Source: Bremerella volcania (GTDB lineage: Bacteria; Planctomycetota; Planctomycetia; Pirellulales; Pirellulaceae). From it: a stretch of 64,000 bases of DNA. Below are positions 54,022 to 64,000 of the stretch, in pieces. The translations under genes were made by a program, and so were the position numbers. Numbering within the stretch: the stretch's first letter is position 1; each line of letters starts with the position of its first letter. The notes below the pieces were generated by a model, which worked only from the letters and a program-made list of their open reading frames with translations, had not been told where the DNA came from and made no database searches. Location: the NCBI RefSeq assembly GCF_007748115.1, contig NZ_CP036289.1, positions 3,410,001-3,474,000 of the forward strand. Reading direction: 5' to 3'.

Positions 54022-55362
54022 TTAGTCTTCCAAAATATACTCCTTCTCGATAGCCATGAATTCGTCAAGGGCCATCTGAAGCCGATCACGTTCGTCGCCA
54101 TACTCGCCACGTGACGTCTTCTTCTCGAGGTAGCGTTCTTTATCTGATGTGATCGGAATGTCGTACAGCACGCCATCCTGGTTGATGCGGAAGCGTTGTT
54201 CCCGCACGAAGTATCCCTTGCCGTAGTTGATTAGCACGTGACGACGGTCTCGGCCGGCGGCCCCCGTCAGGTTATGCGACAGATCCATGCCATCGACCTG
54301 GCCTTCGAGTTTGATGCCTGCGACCGAAGTAATGGTAGGCAGCACGTCGACGAGGCAAAATAGTTCATCACGCACGCCTGGTTCAATCGTGTTCGGCCAC
54401 CATGCCAGCAACGGCACTCGCGTCCCTGCTTCGGTCATTGTTGCCTTACCGCCTCTTATGGACATGTCAGGCAACCTGCTGGTGATTCGGTGATCGGTGC
54501 CATTGTCGCCGGTGAACAAGACCAGCGTGTTCTTCTCAAGTCTGTGCTCTTTGAGTTTGGAAAGGATCTTGCCAACGATATTGTCCATGTAGGTAATCAT
54601 GTGACCGTATGCTTGAGTTGGCTTATCGAGATCATCCGTATACTTGCTTCGTGCAGGCTCTTCCAGCTTCGGTGGATGAACGAAAGGAGAATGCACTAGC
54701 GCCATCGGATAATAGATGAAAAATGGCTTGTCCTTGTTCTGGTCAATGAAGTTCAGCAGATAATTGCTGTAGTGGTCTGGACCAAAGTCCGTCTCGGCTC
54801 CCTCAATAACCTTGCCGTCTTGGTATAAATGAGGACTGTAGTAACGGCTGGTCTTCTCGCCGTCGTAGAGCCAGGTCCACATGCAATAATGATCGAAGCC
54901 GTGCTCGATCGGCTGGTTGGGGAACTCATCGAACTTTCCGAGCTGCCACTTCCCGGCAATGGCCGTCTGGTAGCCGGCGTCATGGAAGTAGTGCCCGAAT
55001 GTCCTGATACTCGCAGGCATACGAACACCTTCACGCTTGCCTATCAATGCCTGGAACCCTGTACGGTTTGGGTACAGCCCGCTCATGATCATCACGCGAG
55101 TCGGAGTGCAGAGCGGAGTCGCGTAAGCGTTATTGAAACGGACTCCCTCGTTCGCCATCCGATCAAGGTTAGGTGTGGTGTAAATCGTACTGCCGTAACA
55201 ACCCAAACCTTCGGCACCGATGTCGTCGGCCATGATCAGAATAATGTTGGGCCGATCCGCGCCCTGCGCGATACCTGCAAGCAAAATAGACGTGAGCATT
55301 ACACACATCGCCAGCTTGGTGACTAGCGTGGTAATCTGAGCGAGACTCTTGGCTCGTCTCAT
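54022..55362 (-). CDS. Sulfatase, arylsulfatase A-like, exported
   Basis: The protein has 446 residues. Signal to about residue 35, IIMADDIGAEGLGCYG, formylglycine Cys85 in CTPTRVMIMSGLYP, distal site LVLFTGDNGTDHR and RGGKATMTEAGTRVPLLAWWP. Slightly shorter than its neighbours at the C-terminus. Divergent in branch from the flanking copies, which suggests different sulfate positions. Between it and the next sulfatase (55363-55597) no gene was seen. Confidence 0.92.
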   Translation of the reverse strand: MRRAKSLAQITTLVTKLAMCVMLTSILLAGIAQGADRPNIILIMADDIGAEGLGCYGSTIYTTPNLDRMANEGVRFNNAYATPLCTPTRVMIMSGLYPNRTGFQALIGKREGVRMPASIRTFGHYFHDAGYQTAIAGKWQLGKFDEFPNQPIEHGFDHYCMWTWLYDGEKTSRYYSPHLYQDGKVIEGAETDFGPDHYSNYLLNFIDQNKDKPFFIYYPMALVHSPFVHPPKLEEPARSKYTDDLDKPTQAYGHMITYMDNIVGKILSKLKEHRLEKNTLVLFTGDNGTDHRITSRLPDMSIRGGKATMTEAGTRVPLLAWWPNTIEPGVRDELFCLVDVLPTITSVAGIKLEGQVDGMDLSHNLTGAAGRDRRHVLINYGKGYFVREQRFRINQDGVLYDIPITSDKERYLEKKTSRGEYGDERDRLQMALDEFMAIEKEYILED

Positions 55363-55597
55363 GATGTTAAACTCCTTCGTTCAACATTGAATTCCATCAA
55401 TCACGGATGACTTTTCTTGATATCTGCGCCCCCAATCCGGTCGGGGCGACCAACGGAAGTCCCGGAATTAGTGGCAAAATGCCTGGCGGAGGAATTCGAT
55501 TTCGTACGCAGACATCAAAAGATCATTTACAATCAATTGCGGCATGTTCATCGATGAGTCAACGGCGCGTTGAAAGCATCGACAGTACGACCTTACG

Positions 55598-57004
55598 TCA
55601 CATCTGCTGCGTTTCCATTTTCCTTTCTTTCCTTCGAGTTTCTGAAGCGTGATCATCGGGAAGACGTCCAATCGGTCGACTGTTGGCTTCGAGTTCCTCG
55701 ACCGCTAACTCCATCCTGCGTTGCAAGTCTGCGACGATTTCAGGATGGTCGGCCGAAACGTCACGGGTCTCTCCCGGATCGGCTTCCAGGTCAAATAGCG
55801 ATCCCGCCCGAGCTGATGGTCGTTTACCTTCTCGGCCGCTCTTACCACCCGGATTTAATTCGCGAACTAGCAGTTTCCATCGTCCGTGACGAATCACAGA
55901 ACCGGGAACAATGAATGACTCGTGAATGGGTGTCCTAACGTCTGCGCCCTTGAGGTACGGCAGAATGTTTCGACCGTCAATGACTCGGTCGACCGGCGGG
56001 TCGACTCCAGCGATCGCACAGAACGTCGGCAACAAGTCGATGATCCCAGTGATCTGACCGCAGTTTGCACCCGGTGTAATGGTGCCCGGCCAATGCATGA
56101 TGCACGGAACGCGTATCCCACCCTCGAAATCGGTCCACTTACCGTCGCGAAACGGGCCAGCATCGCCGCCATTTATGCCGAGTACCGGACCGTTATCCGA
56201 GGCAAAGATGAATAGTGTTTTCTCCGTCAAGCCTTGTTCTTCGAGAGTTCTCATGAGTTCACCGACCTGCCAGTCGATTTCGCGAATCACATCACCGTAG
56301 GTACCTCGCTGTGATGTCCCTTGAAAACGTTCATTAGGGATCCACGGAGTGTGTGGCAGCGGAGATGCATAGTAAAGAAAGAATGGACGCTCATTGTTTT
56401 CCTTGATGAAGCCGATTGCCGCGTCGAGCAGTTTCGGCGAATGCTCCCCGTCGGTCTTTCGCTTGATGGATTCCACACGGTTCAGGTTCCTGTATATGCC
56501 GGTGCCCTGATCGAGATCAATCATGAATCCGTAGAAGAAGTCGAAGCCATGACGAGTTGGATTAAATGTGTCCCATTCTCCGAGATGCCACTTCCCAACG
56601 ATTCCCGTGGTGTAGCCTGCGGATTTCAACAGCTCTGGCGTCGTTACCTCGTCCGCGTTAATTCCTATGCGGTCTTTGTTATAAATGACTTTGGTACAGC
56701 CAGCGCGATGCGCGTGCGAGCCCGTCATCAATGCCAGTCGAGTTGGCGAACAGCGCTGATGCACATAAAAGTCGGTGAACTTCATCCCTTGCTTACATAG
56801 TTGGTCAATGTTCGGAGTCTCGAGAGACTCGGATCCGAAGCAACCAAGATCGCCGTAGCCTTGATCATCTGTCAAAAAGACAACAATGTTTGGCCGGTCG
56901 GCTGCTATGGCCAACTTTCCACTGAAGATCAACATTGCGCAAAGGAAGACCTGTGAAGTGCAAACCAAAATCTTACGCAAGACCTCTTCTCTTTTTGCTT
57001 TCAT
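55598..57004 (-). CDS. Sulfatase, N-acetylgalactosamine-sulfatase-like, exported
   Basis: The protein has 468 residues. Hydrophobic signal after a charged start (KILVCTSQVFLCAMLIFSG), VVFLTDDQGYGDLGCFG, formylglycine Cys85 in CSPTRLALMTGSHAHR, distal LFIFASDNGPVLGINGGDAG and DFEGGIRVPCIMHWPG. The C-terminus has the LFDLEADPGETRDVSADHPE block and a charged tail. Belongs to the arylsulfatase A/B group. Confidence 0.93.
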   Translation of the reverse strand: MKAKREEVLRKILVCTSQVFLCAMLIFSGKLAIAADRPNIVVFLTDDQGYGDLGCFGSESLETPNIDQLCKQGMKFTDFYVHQRCSPTRLALMTGSHAHRAGCTKVIYNKDRIGINADEVTTPELLKSAGYTTGIVGKWHLGEWDTFNPTRHGFDFFYGFMIDLDQGTGIYRNLNRVESIKRKTDGEHSPKLLDAAIGFIKENNERPFFLYYASPLPHTPWIPNERFQGTSQRGTYGDVIREIDWQVGELMRTLEEQGLTEKTLFIFASDNGPVLGINGGDAGPFRDGKWTDFEGGIRVPCIMHWPGTITPGANCGQITGIIDLLPTFCAIAGVDPPVDRVIDGRNILPYLKGADVRTPIHESFIVPGSVIRHGRWKLLVRELNPGGKSGREGKRPSARAGSLFDLEADPGETRDVSADHPEIVADLQRRMELAVEELEANSRPIGRLPDDHASETRRKERKMETQQM

Positions 57005-57021
57005 CGTGTGCGGGCTATCTC

Positions 57022-57262
57022 CTAATGGGCATTATGGTAAGGTGTGACAACCTCATCTTGGCTCAGCCTTCTATCGAAGAGAGCCAGCTGACCGATTCGG
57101 CCATTCCGCACTTTTTTTGATCCCGCAACGGTGCCAAGCTAGGCAGTATCCCAGTCAAGTCACCTGTCGTCATAAAGCTGCAGTCGCTAACCATCAATCG
57201 TGACGACAGCGTTGCGCCCACTTTCCGCGGGATCCCTTTCGCTAATCTACTTCTTGTGCGAC
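57022..57262 (-). pseudogene. Decayed LamG-domain gene fragment
   Basis: One frame on - reads, with three internal stops, VVTIDG, RLQLYDDR, LDWDTA and then KKVRNGRIGQLALFDRRLSQDEV to a stop at 57022. NGRIGQLALFDRRLS is the hallmark end of LamG/concanavalin domains. Only the C-terminal ~75 codons remain, lying between two sulfatase genes. It is a dead remnant of an exported LamG protein. Confidence 0.5.
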
Positions 57263-57271
57263 GAACCATAT

Positions 57272-58813
57272 CTATTTTGGATCGGTATATGGCAGATATT
57301 TGGGCGGGGGCAAATAGTTTCCTTTGCCTCTTTCCCAGTAAAAAGTATCTCCATCGATCACGAGATCTTTTCGAGGGTTAAGTTTAGGTGCTGGCGAAGC
57401 AAATGCTGCGGGGGCACGCTCTCGCATTTCTGTCTTCTTGGCGGTGAACGCAGGGTCGCCGGCTAGATTGTGCCATTCATTGGGGTCGGACTTCAGATCA
57501 TACAGCTCTTCACCATCGTTGCCATAACTGATATACCGCCAGTCGCGGTTGATAATGGCGAACTCACCGGGATTCATATGCGGAAGCAGCACATTTCGAT
57601 CTTTCGCGGAAGTTGGATCTGCGAGAACCCTTGCCTGAGACACGCCCTCTAGGGATTGGTGTGGCTGGGGCAATCCACAAAGGTCGACTAGTGTCGGATA
57701 GATATCGATCAAGCTGACGGTGGCATCCGGCTCTTGTCCTTGTGCGATGCCTGGGCCGGCCCAGACAAATGGGACATTAGAGGTCCGTTCCCAAAGCGTA
57801 TGCTTTCCCCAGTCTCCCTTCTCGCCATGGTGGTAACCGTGGTCGCTCCACAGCACCACGATTGTGTTTTCCGCATAGCGACTCGCATCCAGGGCATCCA
57901 ATACCCGTCCCATCATCGCATCGGCGTAGCTGATGCAAGCCAGATATCCAAGGATGGCATCGTCAACAGCATCCAGTTCTTCCAGCTTCTGATGAATTCG
58001 AGAACGGGCCGTCTTCATTCGCTTTATCTTCAGAGGCAGGTCCTCAAGGTCATCTGTCTTGTATGGAGGAAGCTCGATGGATTTAGGATCGTAAAGGTCA
58101 AAGTATTTCTGCGGGCAGTAATTTGGATAGTGAGGAGCATAGATCCCCACTGCCAGAAAGAAAGGTTGCTCGTGTTTTTCGTGAAGCTTTGCTACGGCCC
58201 AGTTGATTCGCTGGGTATCGGCCATTTGTTCTTCCCGATCATTCGGGATGCCAGCCCATTCCAGGAAGAGTCCTCCAGTAATCTCTTGGCCTCGGTTGTA
58301 GATACTATTGGGAAATGGCATGGGAAAAGGCGTATCTTCACCCCACGAATCCAGATCCCAACCTCGTTTACGCTGAGTCTGGCTTCTCAAGTAGAATTCA
58401 TCCCAGCCGCGTTTGTCGACCAAACCAACGGGATGATGAAACAACTTGCCAGCGCCAAGCGTCTTGTAACCAGCCTTGGAAAAGCTGACTTGCAGCGGCT
58501 CAATTTCAGGGTGTTCAACGAAGTAGGTCGCTTCTTGATAACAACCGGTCGTCGATGCATATTGCCCGGTGAAAATAGCCGCACGGCTTGGGGCACAGAA
58601 CACGCCGGCTGTATGCGCATTGGTGAAATTGACTCCCCGGGCAGCCAACCGATCGATATTCGGTGTGATCGCCTGAGGCGTCGAATCCAAGCATCCGACC
58701 CAGTCGTTCATATCATCGACTGCCAGAAATAATACATTGGGCTTCTTATCTGCCGCGTACACCGGAAGACAGAAAGATAGCCCGAAAAGCAAGCCGAGAA
58801 ATATCCGCATCAT
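57272..58813 (-). CDS. Sulfatase, iduronate-2-sulfatase-like, exported
   Basis: The ATG pair at 58813/58810 gives [20 protein letters not shown], a signal peptide; the frame to 58900 adds a non-signal stretch. The protein has 513 residues. [20 protein letters not shown], formylglycine Cys73 in [15 protein letters not shown], distal [18 protein letters not shown]. The MNDW and SDHGYHHGE signatures group it with the copy at 52305. It keeps the C-terminal [14 protein letters not shown] block. Confidence 0.93.
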   Translation of the reverse strand: MMRIFLGLLFGLSFCLPVYAADKKPNVLFLAVDDMNDWVGCLDSTPQAITPNIDRLAARGVNFTNAHTAGVFCAPSRAAIFTGQYASTTGCYQEATYFVEHPEIEPLQVSFSKAGYKTLGAGKLFHHPVGLVDKRGWDEFYLRSQTQRKRGWDLDSWGEDTPFPMPFPNSIYNRGQEITGGLFLEWAGIPNDREEQMADTQRINWAVAKLHEKHEQPFFLAVGIYAPHYPNYCPQKYFDLYDPKSIELPPYKTDDLEDLPLKIKRMKTARSRIHQKLEELDAVDDAILGYLACISYADAMMGRVLDALDASRYAENTIVVLWSDHGYHHGEKGDWGKHTLWERTSNVPFVWAGPGIAQGQEPDATVSLIDIYPTLVDLCGLPQPHQSLEGVSQARVLADPTSAKDRNVLLPHMNPGEFAIINRDWRYISYGNDGEELYDLKSDPNEWHNLAGDPAFTAKKTEMRERAPAAFASPAPKLNPRKDLVIDGDTFYWERGKGNYLPPPKYLPYTDPK

Positions 58814-58902
58814 GGAAACACTGCTTTGAATAGGTCGTATTGACGGGTTATGGTTCGTAAGACTGAAGGAAGTAAATGACCTGAAAACCACTGATCGCAA
58901 CC

Positions 58903-60330
58903 CTATTTCCTTCGCACGTGCGGCAGAGGCTTTGCCATCTCAGTAAGACTTGGCAAAGCGTTTCGCAACGCCTCGATGGTGCTGGCGAAGCGAGTATTGT
59001 CGATTTCGTTGGTCCACTCGTGTGGGTCTTGGGCCGAGTCGTAGAACTCTTCCTGCCCGTCGCCATAGCGGATGTACCTTCCTTGGTCATTGCGGATGGT
59101 GATGTAACCCTGCGAAGAATCTCCACTGAGACAGGTCACTGCAGTGCTTTGCCAGGGGGCGTTCGGATCCTTGAGCAGAGGCACAAGCGACTTTCCGTCG
59201 ATGTAATCAGGTGCTTCCGTCCCGCACACTTCGGCTAATGTGGGGTAGATGTCTTGAAGCGAAACAAAACGCTCACTTGGCTGCCCTTGTGGTGTCATAC
59301 CTGGCACGCGAATCATCAGCAGGCTATGGGTTCCTTCTTCCCAAAGGGTAGCTTTTTGCCAGTGATGTTTCTCGCCCAGATGAAAGCCATGATCCGTCAA
59401 TAACACAACGATCGTATTGTCCTTGTGCGGACTTTCATCCAGCGCATTGAGAACACGTCCGATTTGAGCGTCGGCGTAAGCAATCGTCGCCAGGTAGGCC
59501 TGGACCGCTTCCTTATGTAGGCCATGCTCGAGAACGGCATCCACAAAGCGACTCTTGCCTTCGGTAAGAGCTTTTCCCAAGGGGGGCACATCGTCCAGAT
59601 CGTCCTTCTTCAACTCAGGTGTTGCGATCTCCGAAATGGGAAACATGTCAAAGTATTTCTGCGGGACATACCACGGCATATGCGGATTAAATGTCCCAAA
59701 GGCAATGAAAAATGGTTTGTCGTGTTGGCGTTGTAGCTCGGTGATCGCAGCATCGGCGTTCTTCGAGTCATTCATTTGTGCTTCAGGCAGATGAATGGGG
59801 CCCCAGTCCTGCTCTCCCTTACCAACGGCGGTCAAAGGGGCTCCCGGCGGCGCTGGATCTCGCTTATGTCCCAATCGGACATCCCAATGTTCACGTTGAT
59901 CCCAGCCGTGCGTGATCTTTCCGAAAGAGGCCGTGTGGTAACCGGCCTTTTTAAACATGCCGGCAAGCGACAACGCTTCGTTGAGTGGCTTGCTATCACG
60001 AACCTGCAAGGCATTATGGTAATGCCCTGATTTCCACGGGCTGACGCCAGAGAAGAATGCCGTACGCGAGGGAGAACAGACCGGCGCCGCCGTGTACGCC
60101 CGGGTGAAATTCACGCCACTTTGGGCCAACCGATCGATGTTCGGCGCGTTCACTTTACCTTGATAACGCGTTGCGTCGCCCAGCGGCCAGCTGTTCATGT
60201 CATCGGCAACAAGGAACAGTACGTTTGGCTTGGTCTTGGCTTCGTCGGCATACAACGATCTTTCTGCTAAAAGCTGGGCCCAAGCCGCGGCCAGACAGCA
60301 AACGAAAAGACTTATCTTTACGGATCTCAT
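58903..60330 (-). CDS. Sulfatase, iduronate-2-sulfatase-like, exported
   Basis: The ATG at 60330 begins [19 protein letters not shown], a signal peptide; 15 upstream residues are charged and were left out. The protein has 475 residues. [20 protein letters not shown], formylglycine Cys85 in [14 protein letters not shown], distal [18 protein letters not shown], and the [16 protein letters not shown] block near the end. Third of three closely similar members in this array, probably old tandem duplicates. Confidence 0.93.
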   Translation of the reverse strand: MRSVKISLFVCCLAAAWAQLLAERSLYADEAKTKPNVLFLVADDMNSWPLGDATRYQGKVNAPNIDRLAQSGVNFTRAYTAAPVCSPSRTAFFSGVSPWKSGHYHNALQVRDSKPLNEALSLAGMFKKAGYHTASFGKITHGWDQREHWDVRLGHKRDPAPPGAPLTAVGKGEQDWGPIHLPEAQMNDSKNADAAITELQRQHDKPFFIAFGTFNPHMPWYVPQKYFDMFPISEIATPELKKDDLDDVPPLGKALTEGKSRFVDAVLEHGLHKEAVQAYLATIAYADAQIGRVLNALDESPHKDNTIVVLLTDHGFHLGEKHHWQKATLWEEGTHSLLMIRVPGMTPQGQPSERFVSLQDIYPTLAEVCGTEAPDYIDGKSLVPLLKDPNAPWQSTAVTCLSGDSSQGYITIRNDQGRYIRYGDGQEEFYDSAQDPHEWTNEIDNTRFASTIEALRNALPSLTEMAKPLPHVRRK

Positions 60331-60390
60331 GGATTGCTCGCTCTCATTGTTTGACAACTTGCTTCTCATAAACACAGGATGGCAACGGCC

Positions 60391-61107
60391 CTATTTGACA
60401 AACTCTTTGACCTTCTCGACATACCGCTTGGCAAGTTGGTCATATCCGGCCATCGAGTAGTGAAGATGGTTACTCCCTTTCAGTGGCGTACCGTCTCGAT
60501 CTTTGTTGTCATCATTAAGATCATCGGTATTGACCCATGCACTTCGAGGGCCTGCTTCGCCCAGCTTCTGCTGGACCTCCCGAATCTTGTCCCAGTCTTT
60601 CCTCCCTAACCCCCAGTCGCTCAATCGGCCAATGACGTAGTTGACCTCTTGGGCGTTCAAGTCTCTCTTAATTTGCTCCAGCATGCCAAGAAAAGCTTTC
60701 TCGTATTGGTCGGAAAGATGTTCCTTCGCATCACGCTCTCCCTGCATCCAGATCAGGGTGACGGATTGGATTGATTTGCCATGGATGGCCACCTTCGTCG
60801 TTTTCATCAGCGACTCATACAGATCACCTATTTCAGCCGAATTCTGGTCTCCAGTGACCTTCCAATCTTTATACCAGCGGCGGATCGGCTGCCCTCTCTT
60901 GGCGACTTTCACGACCACAATATTGTCCGCACCGAAGTGCTTCTTCAGTTCTAGGGTGAAGACCCGGTCAGGGTCCAGGTTGGCCATGTTGGACTGCCCC
61001 GACAAAAGGAACAGGTGGACGGCAGGCGCGTCGACTGCCAACGCCGAGGAAGTACAACCGAAGAGAAGTCCGACGACGAGCACGCTCATCAATTCAAGAT
61101 GTTTCAT
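60391..61107 (-). CDS. SGNH/SASA carbohydrate esterase, possible lipoprotein
   Basis: The protein has 238 residues. N-terminus MKHLELMSVLVVGLLFGC resembles a lipobox with Cys18, so it may be lipid-anchored. The SASA domain has Ser39 in LLSGQSNMANLDP, the oxyanion/Asn region IWMQGERDAKEHL and the late His in NHLHYSMAGYDQLAKRY. Family members (CE6-like) remove acetyl groups from xylan-type or sialylated sugars. Sits between the sulfatase array and DUF1080 gene, same strand, fitting the same degradation program. Confidence 0.85.
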   Translation of the reverse strand: MKHLELMSVLVVGLLFGCTSSALAVDAPAVHLFLLSGQSNMANLDPDRVFTLELKKHFGADNIVVVKVAKRGQPIRRWYKDWKVTGDQNSAEIGDLYESLMKTTKVAIHGKSIQSVTLIWMQGERDAKEHLSDQYEKAFLGMLEQIKRDLNAQEVNYVIGRLSDWGLGRKDWDKIREVQQKLGEAGPRSAWVNTDDLNDDNKDRDGTPLKGSNHLHYSMAGYDQLAKRYVEKVKEFVK

Positions 61108-61187
61108 AAATGGCGGACCCTATCAGGAAAATCACTTCCTTCATTGCCACAGCACATAGCAGGATCTTCGACATGGCGGCCTGAGTG

Positions 61188-61895
61188 CTACTGTTTGACT
61201 TCGCGGATGCGAATGTTCCGAAAGGAAACATGACGGACCTTTTCCTCAGGGTTCTTCACCCCATGGACTTGCAGCGCCACGACCCCACGAGGATACTTTT
61301 TGTACGCTTCTTGGTTCACCAAGTCGGAGACGATCTCTCCATTAATCCAAGTCTGAATGCGAGGACCGACTGCTAGAACGCGAACCTTGTTCCACTGACC
61401 GTTCTTCATGAGATCGTGGCTCTTCAACGCCTCCTTGGGAGTAAACCATCCTCGATTACCTTGCCCATAGATGTAGCCGGAGCGACCAGGCGACTTCCCT
61501 AAATCGACTTGCGGTCCATGCACCGAGAACCTCGACTCGCCCTTATCATTCAGTCGGGACAAACTCGTTCGGATCTGTACGCCTGAGTTGAAGTCGGTAT
61601 CGTGAAGCATGACATCGAACTCGAGCTCGAAGTCAGCGAACTCTTTCTCCGTGTACAAAAACCGCGTCTGGCCGGAACTCGATCCTACGATCAAGCTGTC
61701 CTCAAGGGCAAACTGATCGTTGTCCTGAGAACGCGTCCACCCCTCGAGACTGGTCCCATCAAACAATACTTGCCAGTCGGCTGCCTGGAGAGAGCCGCCA
61801 CTCACAATCAAGGTGAAGGCCATTAACGCAATCCAGAAACTTGCAAGACGCGAGTTCCTGAGCCAAACGAGATGGCAACCTACTCTATGCAACAT
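61188..61895 (-). CDS. DUF1080 (3-keto-disaccharide hydrolase) family protein, exported
   Basis: The protein has 235 residues. Signal-like hydrophobic stretch [19 protein letters not shown], then one concanavalin-like domain: [70 protein letters not shown] and [14 protein letters not shown] at the end. DUF1080 proteins are glycoside-hydrolase-like; some act on 3-keto sugars made by Gfo/Idh/MocA dehydrogenases, and such a gene lies 54 bp upstream here. That combined role is inference from family and context. Confidence 0.85.
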   Translation of the reverse strand: MLHRVGCHLVWLRNSRLASFWIALMAFTLIVSGGSLQAADWQVLFDGTSLEGWTRSQDNDQFALEDSLIVGSSSGQTRFLYTEKEFADFELEFDVMLHDTDFNSGVQIRTSLSRLNDKGESRFSVHGPQVDLGKSPGRSGYIYGQGNRGWFTPKEALKSHDLMKNGQWNKVRVLAVGPRIQTWINGEIVSDLVNQEAYKKYPRGVVALQVHGVKNPEEKVRHVSFRNIRIREVKQ

Positions 61896-61949
61896 GAATT
61901 CTACTCCGATGGAAACAGGATGGATTTACATTGGCGTGGGCTCGGCGAT

Positions 61950-63215
61950 TTATACCTGAGGCAAAGCGAACTGCGGTCGTCGTACCTTATCCAGTAACTT
62001 GTTCGCTTCCGGGTCGCCAGCAATTTGTTCCGTCGCGGCATCCCAATCGATTGGTCTACCCACGATTCGGCAGATATTGATGAGGTGAGAAACACTTGTC
62101 ACCAGGTGGCCAACCTCAACCGGGGCGTTAGGTTCTTCGCGAGACTGGACGCAATCTAGCCAATTGGCAACATGGCTCTCGGTGTCTTGTCCTTCAAACG
62201 CGGGCAATAATCCCTTCGGATTGCATGCGAATCGCCCGCGGTTGATTTCCATCTTTGCTTTATCACCGATAAAGATGCCACCAAACGCAGGGCCTCCGTC
62301 ACTTTCTAGGCGAATGACGGTACCGTCGGGGTAGTACAACCGGACTCCTCGCTCCCAGTAGTTGTCTGCGGCAAGTGTTGGTTCGATCCGCTTGGGAGCG
62401 ACGTTTTCCCACCCCATGGCCAAATGCACCATGTCGAGCGCATGGGCGCCACGATCGCAGATGGTTCCGCCAGTGAACGGATCGTATTTCCGCCATCGGC
62501 GGTGCAGGTCAACGTTGTATGGCATGAGGGGGGCCTGGGCACAAAACCGGTCCCAATTCATGCCTTCTGGAATTGCTTGCATTTCCAAACCATCGGCAGG
62601 GCGTGAGCCAGGCATATTCTTGACCAGAATGGTATGAACCTTGCCAAGTCCCCCCTCTCGAACAAACTTGCAGGCATAAAGATTGATCGCGGTACTTCGC
62701 TGCTGGGTTCCCACTTGTAAGATACGGTCATGCTTACGAACCGCTTTTACTAGGGCACGACCTTCGGGAATCGTGTAGCTCAGCGGCTTTTCGGCGTAGA
62801 TATCCAATCCGTGCTGACATGCCAGCACGGCGGCTCGTACGCGAGCATGATCAGGCGTCGCGATGATGACGGCATCCAAGTCGTCCGAGGCGAGCAGATC
62901 CTCGTAATTCTGATAGACATTCCACTTTGGGTCGGCCTTGATGTTCTGACGATGCTCGTTAGCCAAAAGGTCTACCTGCGGCAGATAACAATCGCAAACC
63001 GATACCAGTTCGGCTCGGCTTCCTTCGCGTGAGAGTGCTCTTGTTAGCCATTTAGCGCGATTTCCAGCACCGATCAGTCCGACGCGGATCTTGCCGTTGG
63101 CACCAGTACGGCCCGGTGCGGCAAGAACATGGGCGGGAATGATTGTGGGAAGTGCCAAAGTCGTTGCGGCTCCGGCGGTCTTCAAAAAAATACGGCGGGT
63201 GGTTTTGAAGGTCAT
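61950..63215 (-). CDS. Tat-exported Gfo/Idh/MocA family oxidoreductase
   Basis: The protein has 421 residues. Tat signal [19 protein letters not shown]. Rossmann fold with [12 protein letters not shown] (~45-56) and [13 protein letters not shown]; catalytic Lys in YAEKPLSY; C-terminal dehydratase-like domain with [21 protein letters not shown]. The presence of a Tat signal means it folds with its NAD(P) in the cytoplasm and is then exported, a type common in planctomycetes. It probably oxidises or isomerises sugars outside the cytoplasm together with the DUF1080 protein. Confidence 0.9.
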   Translation of the reverse strand: MTFKTTRRIFLKTAGAATTLALPTIIPAHVLAAPGRTGANGKIRVGLIGAGNRAKWLTRALSREGSRAELVSVCDCYLPQVDLLANEHRQNIKADPKWNVYQNYEDLLASDDLDAVIIATPDHARVRAAVLACQHGLDIYAEKPLSYTIPEGRALVKAVRKHDRILQVGTQQRSTAINLYACKFVREGGLGKVHTILVKNMPGSRPADGLEMQAIPEGMNWDRFCAQAPLMPYNVDLHRRWRKYDPFTGGTICDRGAHALDMVHLAMGWENVAPKRIEPTLAADNYWERGVRLYYPDGTVIRLESDGGPAFGGIFIGDKAKMEINRGRFACNPKGLLPAFEGQDTESHVANWLDCVQSREEPNAPVEVGHLVTSVSHLINICRIVGRPIDWDAATEQIAGDPEANKLLDKVRRPQFALPQV

Positions 63216-63301
63216 ATAAGGAGAAGTCCGTTGGTTGGGGCTATGGAGTGAAGAGGCGCCTATGTCGGCTTACATATGGAGCTCTGTTTTATTCAAGCAG
63301 A

Positions 63302-64000
63302 TTATTCTTCCTCGTCCTCTTCGTTGATTTTCCAATTGAAATCAGGCTTTAATTTGGCGAAGGTCGGCAGATGCGGCTGGTAGGATTCCATCTCAAACCA
63401 GCGCTCATGTCGACGAGGCTGAAGCACTGTTCCCTCGGGGTAATCACCGCCTTCGGCACTCTTCTCAATTGATTCCAGCATTTCGGCGATTTCGGACTTC
63501 ATCGCCTCGAAACGCGCAGGATGTTCCGCGGATACGTCCTTGGTTTCGCCTGGATCTGCTGCCAAGTCAAATAGTTTCCAAGGGCTGTTTCGCTTGCCAG
63601 CACTCCATAGCTTGAAGTCTCCGTCAATCAGGGCGAGTGCCTTGGCGGTAAACGGAATCGAGTGCTGTCGCTGGGGAGTTTGGCCATCGAACAGCGAGGC
63701 AATGCTTTCGCCATCGCGCACCTCGAACTGGGAATCGCTGGGGAGATCCAGCAGGTCAACGATCGTCGGCATGATATCCATAGTCGACGCAGGAAAATCC
63801 GTGACGGTCGGCTTAATGTGGCCTGGCCATTCGATGATCCCAGGCACGCGAATCCCTCCCTCGAGCAAACTTCCCTTGTTCCCTTGCAAATGGCCAACAC
63901 TGTCGGGATCGTCTGGCAGGCCGCCGTTGTCGCTGCAGTACCATACGATCGTATCTTCTTCGATCTTTAAGTTGCGCAGGCCTTGTCGCAGCATGCCAAT
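63302..64000 (-). CDS. Sulfatase, C-terminal part (gene runs off the window)
   Basis: The frame is open at the window edge (Ile-Gly before the first Met), so only the last ~232 residues are present. They include the distal sulfatase site IVWYCSDNGGLPDD, KGSLLEGGIRVPGIIEWPG, and the C-terminal LFDLAADPGETKDVSAEHP block. The formylglycine site lies outside. It ends in an unusual acidic tail (NEEDEEE). Same strand as the rest of the array. Confidence 0.9.
   Translation of the reverse strand: MGMLRQGLRNLKIEEDTIVWYCSDNGGLPDDPDSVGHLQGNKGSLLEGGIRVPGIIEWPGHIKPTVTDFPASTMDIMPTIVDLLDLPSDSQFEVRDGESIASLFDGQTPQRQHSIPFTAKALALIDGDFKLWSAGKRNSPWKLFDLAADPGETKDVSAEHPARFEAMKSEIAEMLESIEKSAEGGDYPEGTVLQPRRHERWFEMESYQPHLPTFAKLKPDFNWKINEEDEEE

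Noticed and set aside
1-64000. CRISPR array, tRNA, rRNA, riboswitch, prophage or replication origin
   Set aside because: No regularly spaced repeats, no tRNA-like cloverleaf, no rRNA sequence, no phage structural genes and no dnaA-box cluster were seen by reading; a covariance-model search would be needed to exclude small RNAs.

Overview
The window looks like a chromosome segment of a planctomycete, probably order Pirellulales. The sequence shows several families that are hallmarks of that group: planctomycete cytochrome modules (PSCyt1/DUF1549/DUF1553 and DUF1587/1592/1588/1585), their DUF1501 or DUF1552 partners, many formylglycine sulfatases, DUF1080, a Tat-exported Gfo/Idh/MocA oxidoreductase and weak Shine-Dalgarno signals. 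No rRNA, tRNA or CRISPR was found. The genus cannot be fixed from sequence reading alone.

Region 1 (1-4.9 kb, + strand) is an overlapping catabolic operon for a four-carbon acid sugar or a related acid: the 3' part of an oxidoreductase-cyclase fusion, an OtnK-type (DUF1537) kinase, an OtnC-like class II aldolase, an isopropylmalate-dehydrogenase-type enzyme, then a small secreted protein.

Region 2 (5-13.5 kb, relic at 18.4-19.1 kb) is a stress and energy island: a ferritin-like helical protein behind a textbook sigma-54 promoter, Hsp20, BON protein, CsrA, a REC-PAS-PAS histidine kinase with a LuxR-type regulator, a zinc alcohol dehydrogenase lacking the structural-zinc loop, a dienelactone-hydrolase-like protein lacking catalytic residues, and a sigma-54 activator whose phospho-acceptor Asp is Glu. 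A 17-bp palindrome (ATGGYGRNNNCCRCCAW) lies before hsp20, csrA, the sigma-54 activator and a decayed alternative ATP synthase locus. It may mark one regulon.

Region 3 (13.6-24.4 kb) holds an intact IS3-type element that cuts off the 5' end of an N,N-dimethylformamidase-like gene, a heme-domain propeller protein, the ATP synthase relic, and a PSCyt/DUF1501 pair.

Region 4 (24.5-50.3 kb, all genes on -) carries two sulfatases, an esterase, a D-serine-dehydratase-like PLP enzyme, a sialate-esterase-like SGNH enzyme, three more cytochrome/DUF1501 or DUF1552 sets, and fragments of two IS elements near 44 kb.

Region 5 (50.9-64 kb) starts with an AraC/XylR-type regulator (+) that has a 21-bp-spaced direct repeat at its start. 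It continues with a - strand array of five sulfatases, an SGNH esterase, a DUF1080 protein, an oxidoreductase and a sixth, edge-truncated sulfatase. Regions 4 and 5 together look like machinery for dismantling sulfated, acetylated polysaccharides outside the cytoplasm, with the regulator as the likely sugar sensor.
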